Counted from the stretch's first letter, positions 9,269 through 21,714 are shown. The stretch: 64,000 bases of DNA from Phycisphaeraceae bacterium (GCA_021297895.1 JAJTHN010000041.1:1-64000), one strand, 5' to 3'. Notes: generated from the letters alone by a model not told the origin. Numbers and translations are program-made.

Positions 9269-9306
9269 CGCCCGCCGAGGTTCACCTTGGCGGGCGAATT
9301 GTTTTT
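9269..9306 (+). terminator. intrinsic terminator after the ankyrin gene
   Basis: Stem CGCCCGCCGAGG (9269-9280) with CCTTGGCGGGCG (9285-9296), including one G-T pair, loop TTCA, then AATTGTTTTT. A typical rho-independent terminator on the plus strand, 45 nt after the ankyrin stop codon. Confidence 0.88.
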
Positions 9307-9650
9307 GGACCTTTCTTGCTGTCACTGCCGGCGAGCGATCGCATGTCCCGGTGGCCTTGCCCACCGAGATCGGTCCGTTCATCCATTGATCCGGATTGTC
9401 GGATTGACCCTGCGCCGCTGTGCTCAGCAGCACCTCACCCTTGCCACGGTCCCAATCCCCGCGCCGAGTCTCTCAACTCGGGCGGGTTGTTCGTTCGGCT
9501 CGCCTCACCGGCGTCCCGGCATGGCGAGGCGGTGGGCGGCATTCAGCCATGAATGCCGATCCACAATTCAAGTCGCCGAGTCGTCCATAACCCGGCAGGT
9601 GCAGGCAGGGAGGCCATCCTGGCCAACGTGCCATCCGTGGAATTTCGCAC
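9307..9650. other. intergenic region, no gene seen
   Basis: About 340 bp between the ankyrin terminator and the convergent mraZ stop. Short open frames here lack recognisable domains or ribosome sites. No mraW/rsmH or other cell-division gene follows mraZ. Confidence 0.5.
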
Positions 9651-10112
9651 TCAGTCCTTCGACGGCGTGCGAATCGACTCGATCCTCTCAACCAGCGTCG
9701 GCAACTTGCGGAACCGGGCCTCCTCGCCCGCCTTCCACGTCGCCTTGTCCCAGACTTCAAGGCGCGTCCGTGCGCCCACGATCACCACTTCCGATCCGAT
9801 CTTCGCCAGTTCCAGGTGCTCCTTGGGCAGCACCACGCGGCCTTGCTCATCCTGCTCCAGCCGTTCTGCCGATCCAAAGAACGTCGTTTCGAACTCCGCC
9901 ATGTCCTCGCTCGGGGTCAGCGTGTCGGCCCCGCGCTCGGCAAGGTCCGCGAATCGCTTCTCCGTGTACAGACGAAGGCGACCCTCGGGCCAAGGGATAC
10001 AGAACCATGCCGACCCGTCCCGCTCGATGCTCCACTGATTGCGGTACTTCGCCGGCACCGCCAGGCGGAGCTTCTTGTCAATTACGTGCTCGGATCGTCC
10101 GGTGAAGAGCAC
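9651..10112 (-). CDS. mraZ: transcriptional regulator MraZ (orphan)
   Basis: About 153 residues with two SpoVT/AbrB-like swapped-hairpin modules: the first around LFTGRSEHVIDKKLRLAVPAK, the second around QDEQGRVVLPKEHLELAK, each with the DxKGR/DxQGRV-type turn. MraZ is a DNA-binding repressor that normally heads the division and cell-wall (dcw) cluster and binds TGGG repeats upstream of itself. I choose the GTG at 10110-10112 because GGAG lies about 9 nt upstream and because a longer frame (to 10211) would run through the putative MraZ boxes. No dcw gene lies downstream on the minus strand, so the gene is isolated. Confidence 0.9.
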   Translation of the reverse strand: MLFTGRSEHVIDKKLRLAVPAKYRNQWSIERDGSAWFCIPWPEGRLRLYTEKRFADLAERGADTLTPSEDMAEFETTFFGSAERLEQDEQGRVVLPKEHLELAKIGSEVVIVGARTRLEVWDKATWKAGEEARFRKLPTLVERIESIRTPSKD

Positions 10113-10147
10113 GGGCAAGGGCTCCGTAGGGCAGTCATGGGATGTTA

Positions 10148-10162
10148 CCCCACTTTGCCCCA
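10148..10162 (-). promoter_or_regulatory. putative MraZ boxes (two TGGGG repeats, 10-bp period)
   Basis: Read on the minus strand, TGGGG CAAAG TGGGG lies about 36-50 nt upstream of the chosen mraZ start. MraZ is known to bind TGGGN repeats separated by 5-nt spacers in its own promoter. The spacing and position match that rule, so autoregulation is likely. Confidence 0.7.
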
Positions 10163-10317
10163 CTACGCAAGCGTGATCACGAATTTTCAAGTTCGTGGAT
10201 GCTTTGCGCACAACTTGGCGGGGTGCGGCCGATCGGCCTGATCGCAGGCTGATTTCTTCGCCGCGAGCCAGTCCTCACAGAGCCCGAATGCGACGGAACA
10301 TCGGCTAGGATCCGCCC

Positions 10318-11418
10318 ATGCCCACCTCGGCGATCACGCCCAATCCTTCAAACCGCTTCGGCTGGGACTACGTGCAGAAGGCCCAGGAACTCGGGCCGCC
10401 CGTGGTGCCCATCATCGATGCCCACACGCACATTCACGGCGTGCAGGCCAGCCGTCTGTACGCCAAGGCCCGGGCGCTCTTCGGTGTGGAGCGCACGTAC
10501 TCCATGACGCAGTTGCCCATGGCCCGCGCCGTGCGTGATGAGTTGGGCGACACGATCCGGTTCATCACGATCCCGACGTGGTCGCATCAGGACAAGTCGC
10601 GTGCGCACCGTGACCTCTATCTGCGCGACATCGAGGAGTTTCATCGCGATCTGGGCGCGCGGATGATGAAGATCTGGGCGTCGCCGCGCTTGCGGGAGTT
10701 TGTGCCGGGCGGCGCAACGGATCTCGCGGACATCGATTCGCCGATCCGGCGAGAGCACGCGCGGCTCGCGGTTTCGCTGGGCATGTGCATTCTCGTGCAC
10801 GTGGCCGATCCGGACACATGGTTCTCGACGCGGTACCGGGACGGCTCGGTCTATGGCACAAAGGCACACCAGTATGTCGGGCTCGAGCGCATGCTCGACG
10901 AGTTCACGGTGCCGTGGATGGCGGCGCACATGGGCGGATGGCCCGAGGATCTGGCGTTTCTCGATGGTCTGCTCACGCGGCACCCGAACCTGCACTTGGA
11001 CACCAGCGCGACCAAGTGGATCTCGCGCGAGCTCAGCAGGCATCCGCGCGAGGAGTTCCTCGCGTTCATGTGGAAGTGGAACGGGCGCATTCTTTTCGGC
11101 ACCGATCTGGTCACGCTCGATGATCAGTTGTCCACGACCAAGTCCGCCGGCAGCGCGATGGGTGATCTGGCCAGTTCGCCCGCGGAGGCGTTCGACCTGT
11201 ACTGCTCGCGGCACTGGGTGCTGCGCACGCTGTTCGAGTCCGCCTACGACGGCGAGTCGCCCATCGCCGACCCGGACCTGAAGATGGTCGATCCGGCGCG
11301 GTTCAACGCGATGAGCGCCCCGCGGCTCAGCGGCAAGGCGCTCCCCGCCGAGTTGCTGCGGACGCTCTATCGCGGTGCGGCGGAGAAGCTGCTCGACTCC
11401 TGGTGGGCGACGCACTGA
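10318..11418 (+). CDS. amidohydrolase family (amidohydrolase_2) TIM-barrel hydrolase
   Basis: 366 residues. The N-terminal IIDAHTHIHG gives the metal-binding H-x-H of the amidohydrolase superfamily; MMKIWASPR supplies a lysine near the first strands, ILVHVADP and AAHMGGWPEDL supply later histidines, and RILFGTDLV supplies the terminal Asp. This pattern fits the amidohydrolase_2 group, which includes decarboxylases and lactonases; the substrate cannot be assigned. The gene starts at ATG 10318 and its end overlaps the start of the next gene by 16 bp, so the two are probably co-translated. Confidence 0.85.
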   Translation: MPTSAITPNPSNRFGWDYVQKAQELGPPVVPIIDAHTHIHGVQASRLYAKARALFGVERTYSMTQLPMARAVRDELGDTIRFITIPTWSHQDKSRAHRDLYLRDIEEFHRDLGARMMKIWASPRLREFVPGGATDLADIDSPIRREHARLAVSLGMCILVHVADPDTWFSTRYRDGSVYGTKAHQYVGLERMLDEFTVPWMAAHMGGWPEDLAFLDGLLTRHPNLHLDTSATKWISRELSRHPREEFLAFMWKWNGRILFGTDLVTLDDQLSTTKSAGSAMGDLASSPAEAFDLYCSRHWVLRTLFESAYDGESPIADPDLKMVDPARFNAMSAPRLSGKALPAELLRTLYRGAAEKLLDSWWATH

Positions 11419-12320
11419 CCGTCGACGCGGTGATCACCCAAGTCCACGACATGCTCGACCTCGCCGACATCGTGCTGCTGGAGGAACGAAGGCAGTGTCA
11501 GGGCCTGCGCGCGATCGCGGCGGAGACGCGGGCCTTTGCCGATGGCCTTGCGGGCCGCGATCGGCCGGGGCATTGGGCCAACGTTGCCAACGGCGTCGGG
11601 CTGACTCGGCCTGTGGATGCCGGCGAACTTCGCGACATCATCGAGTGGTACGAAGCCCAGCGGATCCAGACGCGGATCGAGGTTCCGCCGACGACGCACG
11701 CGACGCTTCTGTCGGCCTTGGCGGCGGAGCGTTTCTCGATCGTGAACTTCGAGAACGTGTTCTGTCTGGAGATTCGTGCGGAGCATGCGCGGGGCGTGAA
11801 GGCTCCGGCGCCGCTAGGACCGGGCATTGAGATTGTCGAGCTCGATGTTCGTGATGCCGGGGCGGTGACCGCCGCGGCGATGACGGCGGTGGAGTGCTTC
11901 GTGCCCGCGAGCGTGCCGCGGGGGAGTGACGACTATCGGCATGCGGTGGCGATGTCCGAGAAGGTGATGCGCCAGCCGGAGTGCGTGACGTTCGTCGCCA
12001 TGGACCGGGAGGCGGGAACACCAGTCGGTTGCGGCACGATGGCGGTTCACATCGTGCCGGGGCGCGATGAGCGGAACGTGACGATGGGTGCGCTCTTCGG
12101 CGCGGGCGTGCTGACGAGTCATCGGCGGCGCGGGATTCAGCAGGCGCTCATCGCCGGCCGCGTGCGCATCGCGGCGGAGCGCGGCGCGGCGATCGCGACC
12201 ATCGGCAGCAGGCCGGGCGTGGCCACAGAGCGGAATGTTCGACGCATGGGCTTTGGCCTGGCGTATACGAAGTCCGTTGTCGCTCGGCAGGGGGAGGGGC
12301 TCATCCCCATGACGGACTGA
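11403..12320 (+). CDS. GNAT-family N-acetyltransferase
   Basis: 305 residues. The C-terminal half carries the GNAT acetyl-CoA fold: GCGTMAVHIVPG (strand 4), then MGALFGAGVLTSHRRRGIQQALI, a form of the R/Q-x-x-G-x-G/A pyrophosphate loop, then AATIGSRPGVATERNVRRMGF. The N-terminal half resembles GNAT sequences weakly and may be a degenerate second GNAT lobe. The best start is the GTG at 11403, 16 nt inside the amidohydrolase gene, suggesting translational coupling. The acceptor substrate is unknown. Confidence 0.82.
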   Translation: MGDALTVDAVITQVHDMLDLADIVLLEERRQCQGLRAIAAETRAFADGLAGRDRPGHWANVANGVGLTRPVDAGELRDIIEWYEAQRIQTRIEVPPTTHATLLSALAAERFSIVNFENVFCLEIRAEHARGVKAPAPLGPGIEIVELDVRDAGAVTAAAMTAVECFVPASVPRGSDDYRHAVAMSEKVMRQPECVTFVAMDREAGTPVGCGTMAVHIVPGRDERNVTMGALFGAGVLTSHRRRGIQQALIAGRVRIAAERGAAIATIGSRPGVATERNVRRMGFGLAYTKSVVARQGEGLIPMTD

Positions 12321-12460
12321 GCCCGCGGGGGCGGCATCGGGGCGGTGAGGCCGGCCCGCCGCGTGGCGCTGTGGCCGAGCGTGTACGGGATGGGAACCAC
12401 GAAGCCATGAGGGTCGTGAGCGGCGGTTGCCGACGGTGGTCTTTGGAGTACATTTCGCCC

Positions 12461-14170
12461 ATGAAATTGCGAGCATGGGCGGCCTCTTTCCGACAACGAC
12501 TTCCTTGCGGGCCGGTGCTGGCCGGATTTGCCGCGTTCGCCGCGCTCGTGGTTCCCTGTGTCGGAGCGTTGGCGCAGGGCCTCGCCCCGCGGCAGGATGT
12601 GCTCTTTGAGGTGAATCAAACCACCGCGTTCGGCGCGAGCGTGTTCGTCGTGGGCGATCTGCCCGAACTGGGCTCGAACAACACCGCCAACGCAGTCAAA
12701 CTCTCTCCCGCGGCGTATCCGGTCTGGCGTGCGACGCTCTCGTTGCCGGCGGGGCGTTCGACCTCGTACCGATACGTCGTTCGGTCGGACAGCCCGGGTC
12801 AGCAGGGCACATTCGCGACGACCGTGGCCGGGCCATTCACGCTGAATGTGCCGGATCAGCCGCGGGCAACGCGGAGCAAGGCGCTGTGGCTGACGTGGAA
12901 CATCGACCGGCCGGTGATGTGGTGGCGGCCGGCGTCGTCGACCAGTGGTGGGGCGTTCATCGCGCGGCCGATGCAGGAGTTCGGACCGGCCGCGGCCGGG
13001 CGCATCAATGATCGTCAGTGGCTGACGTGGGGCTTTCACATCGCCGGCGAGGCGTTCGACTTCTACTTCACGGACTCGAACGGGAACTTCCGCTATCCGG
13101 CGTCGGGGTTCTACTCGACGAACATGGACGGCGTGTTCGTGCAGGATGGGCAGTTGTACTCGTACGTGCCCGCGGCCAACCCCGGTGCTGCTCGGAGAGA
13201 TTACAACCCGGCCAGCCCGCCCACGCTGTTCTTCCCGCGATTGAACCAGACGCGTGCATATCGCGTGTTTCTGCCGCGGGGCTACGAAGCGCACCCGCAG
13301 CGGCGTTACCCGCTGGTGTTCTTCCACGATGGTCAGAACGTCTTTGATCAGGGCACTTTCGGCACGTGGAACGCTGGCGCGACGCTCGCGGACCTGCAGG
13401 CCACGGGGCAGATGCAGGAGGTGATCGCGGTCGCGCTGGACAACGTCGGCGAGACGCGCCGGAGCGACTATTCGCCCCCGGGGGACAACAACGGGCGCGC
13501 GGACCAGTACATCCGCTCGATCCTCGAGGTTCTCAAGCCGCACATCGATGGCGGCTACCGCACGATCAATGACGCTTCGACGACGGGCGCGATCGGCAGC
13601 AGCATGGGCGGCGTCGTGTCGCTTTCGATGGGGTACGACTGGGGCGACTCGTTCCGAAGGATCGGCGCACTGAGCACCGCGTGGTGGCTTGTGCCGAACT
13701 TCACCAACTATGTTCGCGGCCAGCCCGGGCGCGCGGGCCTGCGGATCAGCATGGACGTCGGAGACTCCGGCTCGACCTCCGGCGGGAACAACTTCGACGG
13801 ATACTGGGATTCGCTCGGCGTGCGCGACAACTTCATCGGCGGGCTTCAGCCGAAGTACGCGCTCTCCGGCGCGTACGCGTTCAGCATCGGCTACGGGCAG
13901 AACCACAGCGAGGCGGCGTGGGCCAGCAGGCTGCCGACGACGCTCCGGTTCTTGTACCCGAGCCAGGGCGAGCTGAACGACCTGCTGCGGACCGTCTTCT
14001 CGCCGACGTGGGACGTGACGGCGGATGGGCGAGTGGATGTCGAAGATCTCTACGCGATCAGCGCAAGCCCGCGGGATGTGAACTTCGACGGCGTCGCGGG
14101 AAGTGCGGATGCGGAACTCATCGAGAAGTTCGGCCGCCGCGCGGAGTTTGTGGGCATGGTCCAGCCCTGA
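12461..14170 (+). CDS. secreted esterase with N-terminal starch-binding-like domain and C-terminal dockerin-like repeat
   Basis: 569 residues. A signal peptide ends at ALAQG. A CBM20-like module follows (DVLFEVNQTTAFGASVFVVG, LPELGS, YPVWRATLSLPAG, SYRYVV). The central putative-esterase domain (pfam00756 type, as in feruloyl or enterochelin esterases) has YPLVFFHDGQNVFD and the nucleophile elbow GSSMGG near residue 379, with the likely catalytic His in GYGQNHSEAAW. The C-terminus has a dockerin-type pair of calcium loops (DVTADGRVDVEDL and DVNFDGVAGSADAEL). The protein probably acts outside the cell on esterified polysaccharide. ATG 12461 is chosen because the signal peptide begins there; GGAG lies about 13 nt upstream. 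Confidence 0.87.
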   Translation: MKLRAWAASFRQRLPCGPVLAGFAAFAALVVPCVGALAQGLAPRQDVLFEVNQTTAFGASVFVVGDLPELGSNNTANAVKLSPAAYPVWRATLSLPAGRSTSYRYVVRSDSPGQQGTFATTVAGPFTLNVPDQPRATRSKALWLTWNIDRPVMWWRPASSTSGGAFIARPMQEFGPAAAGRINDRQWLTWGFHIAGEAFDFYFTDSNGNFRYPASGFYSTNMDGVFVQDGQLYSYVPAANPGAARRDYNPASPPTLFFPRLNQTRAYRVFLPRGYEAHPQRRYPLVFFHDGQNVFDQGTFGTWNAGATLADLQATGQMQEVIAVALDNVGETRRSDYSPPGDNNGRADQYIRSILEVLKPHIDGGYRTINDASTTGAIGSSMGGVVSLSMGYDWGDSFRRIGALSTAWWLVPNFTNYVRGQPGRAGLRISMDVGDSGSTSGGNNFDGYWDSLGVRDNFIGGLQPKYALSGAYAFSIGYGQNHSEAAWASRLPTTLRFLYPSQGELNDLLRTVFSPTWDVTADGRVDVEDLYAISASPRDVNFDGVAGSADAELIEKFGRRAEFVGMVQP

Positions 14171-14191
14171 GCGTCGCGGCGACGGCGGGCT

Positions 14192-14866
14192 TCAGCGGTT
14201 CTGCGCCGACAGCTCGTTGCCCAGCGTCGCGACCCTCGCGGCGATGGTTCGGCTCGCGGGATCATCCAGTGATGCGCTGAACGAGCCGCGGATCACCGAA
14301 GGCCCGAGCGCATCGGCGAAGGTTGGGCTGCCGGCGCTGAGGCGAGCGGAGACCTCGCGAATCGAGCCGTTGAGAGCGTTTTTGCCGATGGTGCTGGTGA
14401 GCACGAAGCCAGCGCCGGAGTAGATTCCCTGCGCGGGTCGGCCGTTGCCGACATCGGTGCCGCCGGCGAAGATGACGTGGCGAACGGTGGCGTTGGTTGC
14501 GGTCTCGTCGATGGGTGTGCGGCCGGCCTTCGGTGTGAGGAAGACGTGCACATGCACGATGCTGCCGGTCACATCGCCGAGCGAGTCGCTCTGATCGGCC
14601 AGCCGCGCGAGCGGGATATCGGTGAGGTACACATCGGCGGTGTTCTCATCGATGAAGCGGTACACGGCGGTGGTGAACGTCGGCGTGACGAACGCCCCTG
14701 AGGCAACGGAGGTGGTGGTGATGCCCGTGCCGCCGGTGATGCCCGAGAGCGGGCCGGTCTGGAACCAGGCCTTGGAGCAGCCGGCGAAGAGAACCGACGC
14801 GCCGAGGAAAGTGACGAGAAGGGAGCGGGTCAACACGCGGGCTGAGGCCCGGGGCGGAGTTTGCAT
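14192..14866 (-). CDS. lipoprotein of unknown function
   Basis: 224 residues starting MQTPPRASARVLTRSLL, with a hydrophobic stretch and lipobox LFAGC around residues 25-29, so probably a membrane lipoprotein. The mature part is rich in Thr, Ser, Gly and beta-prone segments (AVYRFIDENTADVYLTDIPLARL, SIVHVHVFLTPKAG, RGSFSASLDD), resembling the CHRD-type pattern of exported proteins, but I cannot assign a family. It is convergent with the secreted esterase, 21 bp between stops. Confidence 0.72.
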   Translation of the reverse strand: MQTPPRASARVLTRSLLVTFLGASVLFAGCSKAWFQTGPLSGITGGTGITTTSVASGAFVTPTFTTAVYRFIDENTADVYLTDIPLARLADQSDSLGDVTGSIVHVHVFLTPKAGRTPIDETATNATVRHVIFAGGTDVGNGRPAQGIYSGAGFVLTSTIGKNALNGSIREVSARLSAGSPTFADALGPSVIRGSFSASLDDPASRTIAARVATLGNELSAQNR

Positions 14867-15217
14867 GTTCGGAGATTAGCCGAGGAGGCGGGGGCGGGGA
14901 AAGTTGCCGCGGAGGGTGGGGGCCTATCGCTCAATGAGCGGGCGAACCAAGACTGAAGTACGAACAAAGATCGAACGCAAGGGTCATCTGGCCGCGTGGC
15001 GGGCACTCGAAGCGCGGGGGTGGTGGGGGGGGGAGGCGGGGGGCGTCGGGCGTTGGGGTTGTCTGGGGGGAGGGTGGTGCCTAACATCTCGACCCAATCA
15101 AGCCCAGCCGGCGGGGTGGTTCGTCGGCGACCGTGTGAACGACCAATCTCGGCCGACCCTCGCCAGGGGCGGCACTTGGGGCTCTTGTGAGCCCGGGATG
15201 GTCGGAGGTGAGAAACA
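14867..15217. other. upstream region of the rplK-rpoC operon
   Basis: About 350 bp between the divergent lipoprotein gene and rplK. G-rich runs occur near 15020-15080. The genes usually found here in bacteria (secE, nusG, tRNA-Trp, tuf) are absent. The operon promoter should lie here, but I cannot pick a consensus with confidence. GGAGGTGAG before rplK is a strong ribosome site. Confidence 0.5.
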
Positions 15218-15646
15218 ATGGCCAAGAAAGAAATCAAGACCGTTTTCAAGTTGATGGCCCCGGGTGGCAAGGCGACGCCTGCACCACCCCTGGGTCCGGT
15301 TCTGGGCGCCAACGGCGTCAACCCGGGCCAGTTCATCACGCAGTTCAATGCCAAGACCGCCGCGCTGAACGGCAAGGTCGTCGGCTGCGTGGTGACGGTG
15401 TACACCGACAAGTCGTTCGCGATGGAGATCAAGTCGTCTCCCGCGTCGGTTCTCATCAAGGACAAGGCCAAGGCCGAGAAGGGCTCTGGCGAACCGAACA
15501 AGACGAAGGTTGGCAAGATCAAGCGAGCCGACCTTGAAGCGATCGCGAAAGAGAAGATGGCAGACCTGAACGCCGGTTCGATGGACGCTGCGGTGCGGAT
15601 CATCGAGGGTCAGTGCCGGAGCATGGGCGTTGTGGTGGAGGCCTGA
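15218..15646 (+). CDS. rplK: 50S ribosomal protein L11
   Basis: 142 residues, the usual L11 length. It opens with MAKKEIKTVFKLMAPGGKAT and has the proline-rich hinge PAPPLGPVLGANGVNPGQF. The C-terminal rRNA-binding part contains KVGKIKRADLEAIAKEKM and MGVVVEA. L11 forms the GTPase-associated centre with 23S rRNA helices 43-44. First gene of a six-gene operon; 4 bp separate it from rplA, indicating co-translation. Confidence 0.98.
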   Translation: MAKKEIKTVFKLMAPGGKATPAPPLGPVLGANGVNPGQFITQFNAKTAALNGKVVGCVVTVYTDKSFAMEIKSSPASVLIKDKAKAEKGSGEPNKTKVGKIKRADLEAIAKEKMADLNAGSMDAAVRIIEGQCRSMGVVVEA

Positions 15647-15650
15647 ACGA

Positions 15651-16349
15651 ATGCCACGCATTAACAAGCGACAGAAGGCGAATCTCGCGCTCCAGCCCCA
15701 GGAGGCCCTCGCGCCTGCTCAGGCCGTTGCCGCGCTCAAGAAGTACAAGGCCCCGAAGTTCGACCAGACGGTGAACATCGCGTTGAGCCTCAACATCGAC
15801 CCGGCGCAGGCCGATCAGGGCATCCGTGGCTCGGTGAGCCTGCCCCGCGGCATCGGCGTGAGCAAGCGCGTCGTGGCGTTCTGCACCAGCGACAAGATCG
15901 CCGACGCCAAGGCGGCGGGTGCGGTCGAGGCCGGCGGCGAGGAGCTCGTGGCCAAGATCGAGGGTGGCTGGATGGACTTCGACGTCGCGGTGGCAACGCC
16001 CGACATGATGAAATTCGTCTCCAAGCTCGGCAAGGTGCTCGGTCCCAAGGGCCTGATGCCGTCGCCCAAGACCGGTAGCGTGACCCCGAAGATCGTTGAC
16101 GCGGTCAAGGAGTTCAGCGCCGGCAAGGTGGAGTTCCGCAACGACAAGGGCGGCAACATCCACGCGGTGCTGGGCAAGATGAGCTTCAAGGAGGACGACC
16201 TGGCGGCGAACCTTGACGCGTTCATCGCGCACATCGCCAAGCTCCGCCCGAGCACCACCAAGGGCACGTTCATCCGCAGGGTGGCGATCGCCGGGGCCAT
16301 GACTCCGAGCGTGACCATCAAGTACGTCGAGCAGACCGAGACCAAGTAA
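15651..16349 (+). CDS. rplA: 50S ribosomal protein L1
   Basis: 232 residues. Recognised by FDQTVNIALSLNIDPAQADQ, the RGSVSLPRGIGVSKRV box, GKVLGPKGLMPSPKTGSV and the C-terminal IRRVAIAGAMTPSVTI. L1 builds the L1 stalk at the ribosomal E site and represses its own operon in many bacteria by binding mRNA. ATG 15651 gives the expected MPRINKRQK start; an in-frame start 21 nt upstream would overlap rplK. Confidence 0.98.
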   Translation: MPRINKRQKANLALQPQEALAPAQAVAALKKYKAPKFDQTVNIALSLNIDPAQADQGIRGSVSLPRGIGVSKRVVAFCTSDKIADAKAAGAVEAGGEELVAKIEGGWMDFDVAVATPDMMKFVSKLGKVLGPKGLMPSPKTGSVTPKIVDAVKEFSAGKVEFRNDKGGNIHAVLGKMSFKEDDLAANLDAFIAHIAKLRPSTTKGTFIRRVAIAGAMTPSVTIKYVEQTETK

Positions 16350-16402
16350 GCCAGAGAGAAGTTCAGAGATTCCGCTGCGTCAGACGGCGCAGGAGCACTG
16401 CT

Positions 16403-16945
16403 ATGTCCAAGACTGTCAAGTCGCTGATCACCAACGACTACACCCAGAAGTTCGGCTCGTCCTCCGACGCGATGGTGATCTCCATCCGCGGGATCAAGGG
16501 CATCGATGTGACCAAGCTGCGCAAGACCCTGCGCAAGAACCAGGTCAAGATCACCGTGATCCGCAACTCGCTGGCCAAGCGCATGGTCAAGGGATCGAGC
16601 CTCGAGAAGCTCGAGAAGTTCCTGTCCGGTCCGAGCGCTCTGGCCACCGGCACCTCGGTCGTCGAGGTCGCCCGCGAGATCGTCGGCCTGCTCACGGAGT
16701 TCCCGGGCATCGAGCTCAAGGGCGCGGTCCTTGACGGGACGCTGTTCGAGGGTGACAAGGGCGTGAAGGAACTGAGCAAGTTCCCGACTCGCGCCGAGGC
16801 CATCGCCGACAACGTCACGCTGCTGGTCGGTCCCGGCCGCAAGCTCGCGGCGCAGATCCTGGGCCCGGGCCGGACGCTGGGCGGGATCGTCAAGGCGATC
16901 GAGACGAAGCTGGAGAAGGGCGAGACGATCGCGAAGATCGCCTGA
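16403..16945 (+). CDS. rplJ: 50S ribosomal protein L10
   Basis: 180 residues. Start MSKTVKSLITNDYTQKF, then VISIRGIKGIDVTKLRKTLR, ITVIRNSLAKRMVKG and GPSALATGTS, the L10 rRNA-binding fold, ending in helix 8 (GGIVKAIETKLEKGETIAKI), the site that carries L7/L12 dimers. The 53-nt gap after rplA holds its ribosome site (GCAGGAG). The product anchors the stalk with the rplL product. Confidence 0.97.
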   Translation: MSKTVKSLITNDYTQKFGSSSDAMVISIRGIKGIDVTKLRKTLRKNQVKITVIRNSLAKRMVKGSSLEKLEKFLSGPSALATGTSVVEVAREIVGLLTEFPGIELKGAVLDGTLFEGDKGVKELSKFPTRAEAIADNVTLLVGPGRKLAAQILGPGRTLGGIVKAIETKLEKGETIAKIA

Positions 16946-17086
16946 GCCCGGAGTACGAAGGATTTTCGAGAAACATCGACGCCGGTTTGGCCCGCAAGGC
17001 GGGTGAAAGAGCGGGATTGGCCCCGCGACCTCTCCGGATCATGAACCGTCGGGCCAGAAGCCCGACAAGATTGCAAAGGAAGACCC
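16946..17086 (+). promoter_or_regulatory. structured rplJ-rplL spacer
   Basis: 141 nt with several stems: CCCGC/GCGGG around 17001-17013, GCGGG/CCCGC just after it, and a perfect 7-bp stem GTCGGGC (17048-17054) with GCCCGAC (17060-17066), loop CAGAA, shortly before the AAAGGAAG ribosome site of rplL. No T-tract is present. These stems may adjust the higher translation that L7/L12 needs, but this is inferred from position. Confidence 0.4.
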
Positions 17087-17461
17087 ATGACGATTGCTGA
17101 ACTCGGTGACAAGCTGGCCGGCCTCTCCCTCAAGGACGCCGTCGAGCTGAGCAAGTACCTCAAGGACACGTACGGCATCGAGGCCGCCGCTGGCGGTGGC
17201 GTGATGATGGCCGCCGGCCCGGCCGCGGCTGCTCCGGCCGCCGAAGAGAAGACGGCGTTCGACGTGGTCCTCAAGACCGCGGGCGAGAAGAAGATCGACG
17301 TCATCAAGGTCGTCCGCGAGGCGACGGGCCTGGGCCTCAAGGAGGCGAAGGACCTGGTCGACGCTGGCAACAAGAAGGTCAAGGAAGGCCTGTCCAAGGC
17401 CGACGCCGAGGCCCTTGTCAAGAAGCTCAAGGACGCCGGCGCGACGGTCGAGCTGGCCTGA
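17087..17461 (+). CDS. rplL: 50S ribosomal protein L7/L12
   Basis: 124 residues, normal length. N-terminal dimerisation helices ([20 protein letters not shown]), an Ala-rich hinge near residue 45, and the conserved C-terminal domain [36 protein letters not shown], ending GATVELA. It recruits translational GTPases to the stalk. AAGGAAG lies just upstream of ATG 17087. Confidence 0.98.
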   Translation: MTIAELGDKLAGLSLKDAVELSKYLKDTYGIEAAAGGGVMMAAGPAAAAPAAEEKTAFDVVLKTAGEKKIDVIKVVREATGLGLKEAKDLVDAGNKKVKEGLSKADAEALVKKLKDAGATVELA

Positions 17462-17543
17462 GTCTGAAACAGTCGCGGGCGGGTGGACTGGGTCGGGCAA
17501 CACGTCCAGATCCCGTACACCAGCCCGCGTTCGGAACGTGAAA

Positions 17544-17578
17544 GGGGTCTGTCCGGTCCGCAAGGCCGGGCAGACCCC
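17544..17578 (+). promoter_or_regulatory. strong hairpin between rplL and rpoB (attenuator or processing site)
   Basis: GGGGTCTGTCCGG (17544-17556) pairs with CCGGGCAGACCCC (17566-17578) with one bulged or wobble position. It is followed by GATCTTCAATC rather than a U-run, so it is not a full terminator. In E. coli the same gap holds an attenuator and an RNase III site; an equivalent role here is an inference. Confidence 0.55.
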
Positions 17579-17621
17579 GATCTTCAATCAAGTTTGCGTC
17601 AGGCCCGACACCGGGGACTTG

Positions 17622-17640
17622 ACAGGCACGATTTGCCTGT
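17622..17640 (+). promoter_or_regulatory. inverted repeat in the rplL-rpoB spacer
   Basis: A perfect 7-bp inverted repeat, ACAGGCA (17622-17628) and TGCCTGT (17634-17640), about 130 nt upstream of rpoB, flanked by two TTGAC hexamers (17619 and 17640). It could be an operator or a second RNA hairpin. No good -10 lies at the right distance, so I do not call a promoter. Confidence 0.35.
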
Positions 17641-17770
17641 TGACCTCGGGCGGGCTAGCATTGTCGCTTGACCGCGGCACGGGCATGACCAACCAAACGC
17701 TGTAATCACCGACTTGCGACCGCTCCCTGAGCAGGCGCGGTCGTTGTCGACTTATCGGGGAACCTATCCG

Positions 17771-21580
<3,810 letters not shown>

Positions 21581-21601
21581 TCCGCTGATGAGTTGATTCA
21601 C

Positions 21602-21628
21602 CCCCCGCGCCGCGACCCGGCGCGGGGG
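21602..21628 (+). promoter_or_regulatory. perfect 11-bp hairpin between rpoB and rpoC without a U-tract
   Basis: CCCCCGCGCCG (21602-21612) and CGGCGCGGGGG (21618-21628), loop CGACC, 22 nt after the rpoB stop and about 85 nt before rpoC. It is extremely stable but is followed by CACGTTCTTC, so read-through is expected. It may be an mRNA processing or stability element between the two subunit genes. Confidence 0.55.
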
Positions 21629-21714
21629 CACGTTCTTCAGACCTTCCCGCGCACCGCGACGCTCCGCACAACGATCCCGCCCGACCACTCAGGGCGATGA
21701 CAAGGGGAACCAGC

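Noticed and set aside
10113-10211. Longer mraZ start
   Set aside because: The extra residues do not match the family, and they would run across the TGGGG boxes.
17619-17661. Promoter for rpoB at TTGACA/TTGACC with TAGCAT
   Set aside because: The spacing between the hexamers and the only -10-like sequence is about 10 or about 31 nt, outside the normal range.
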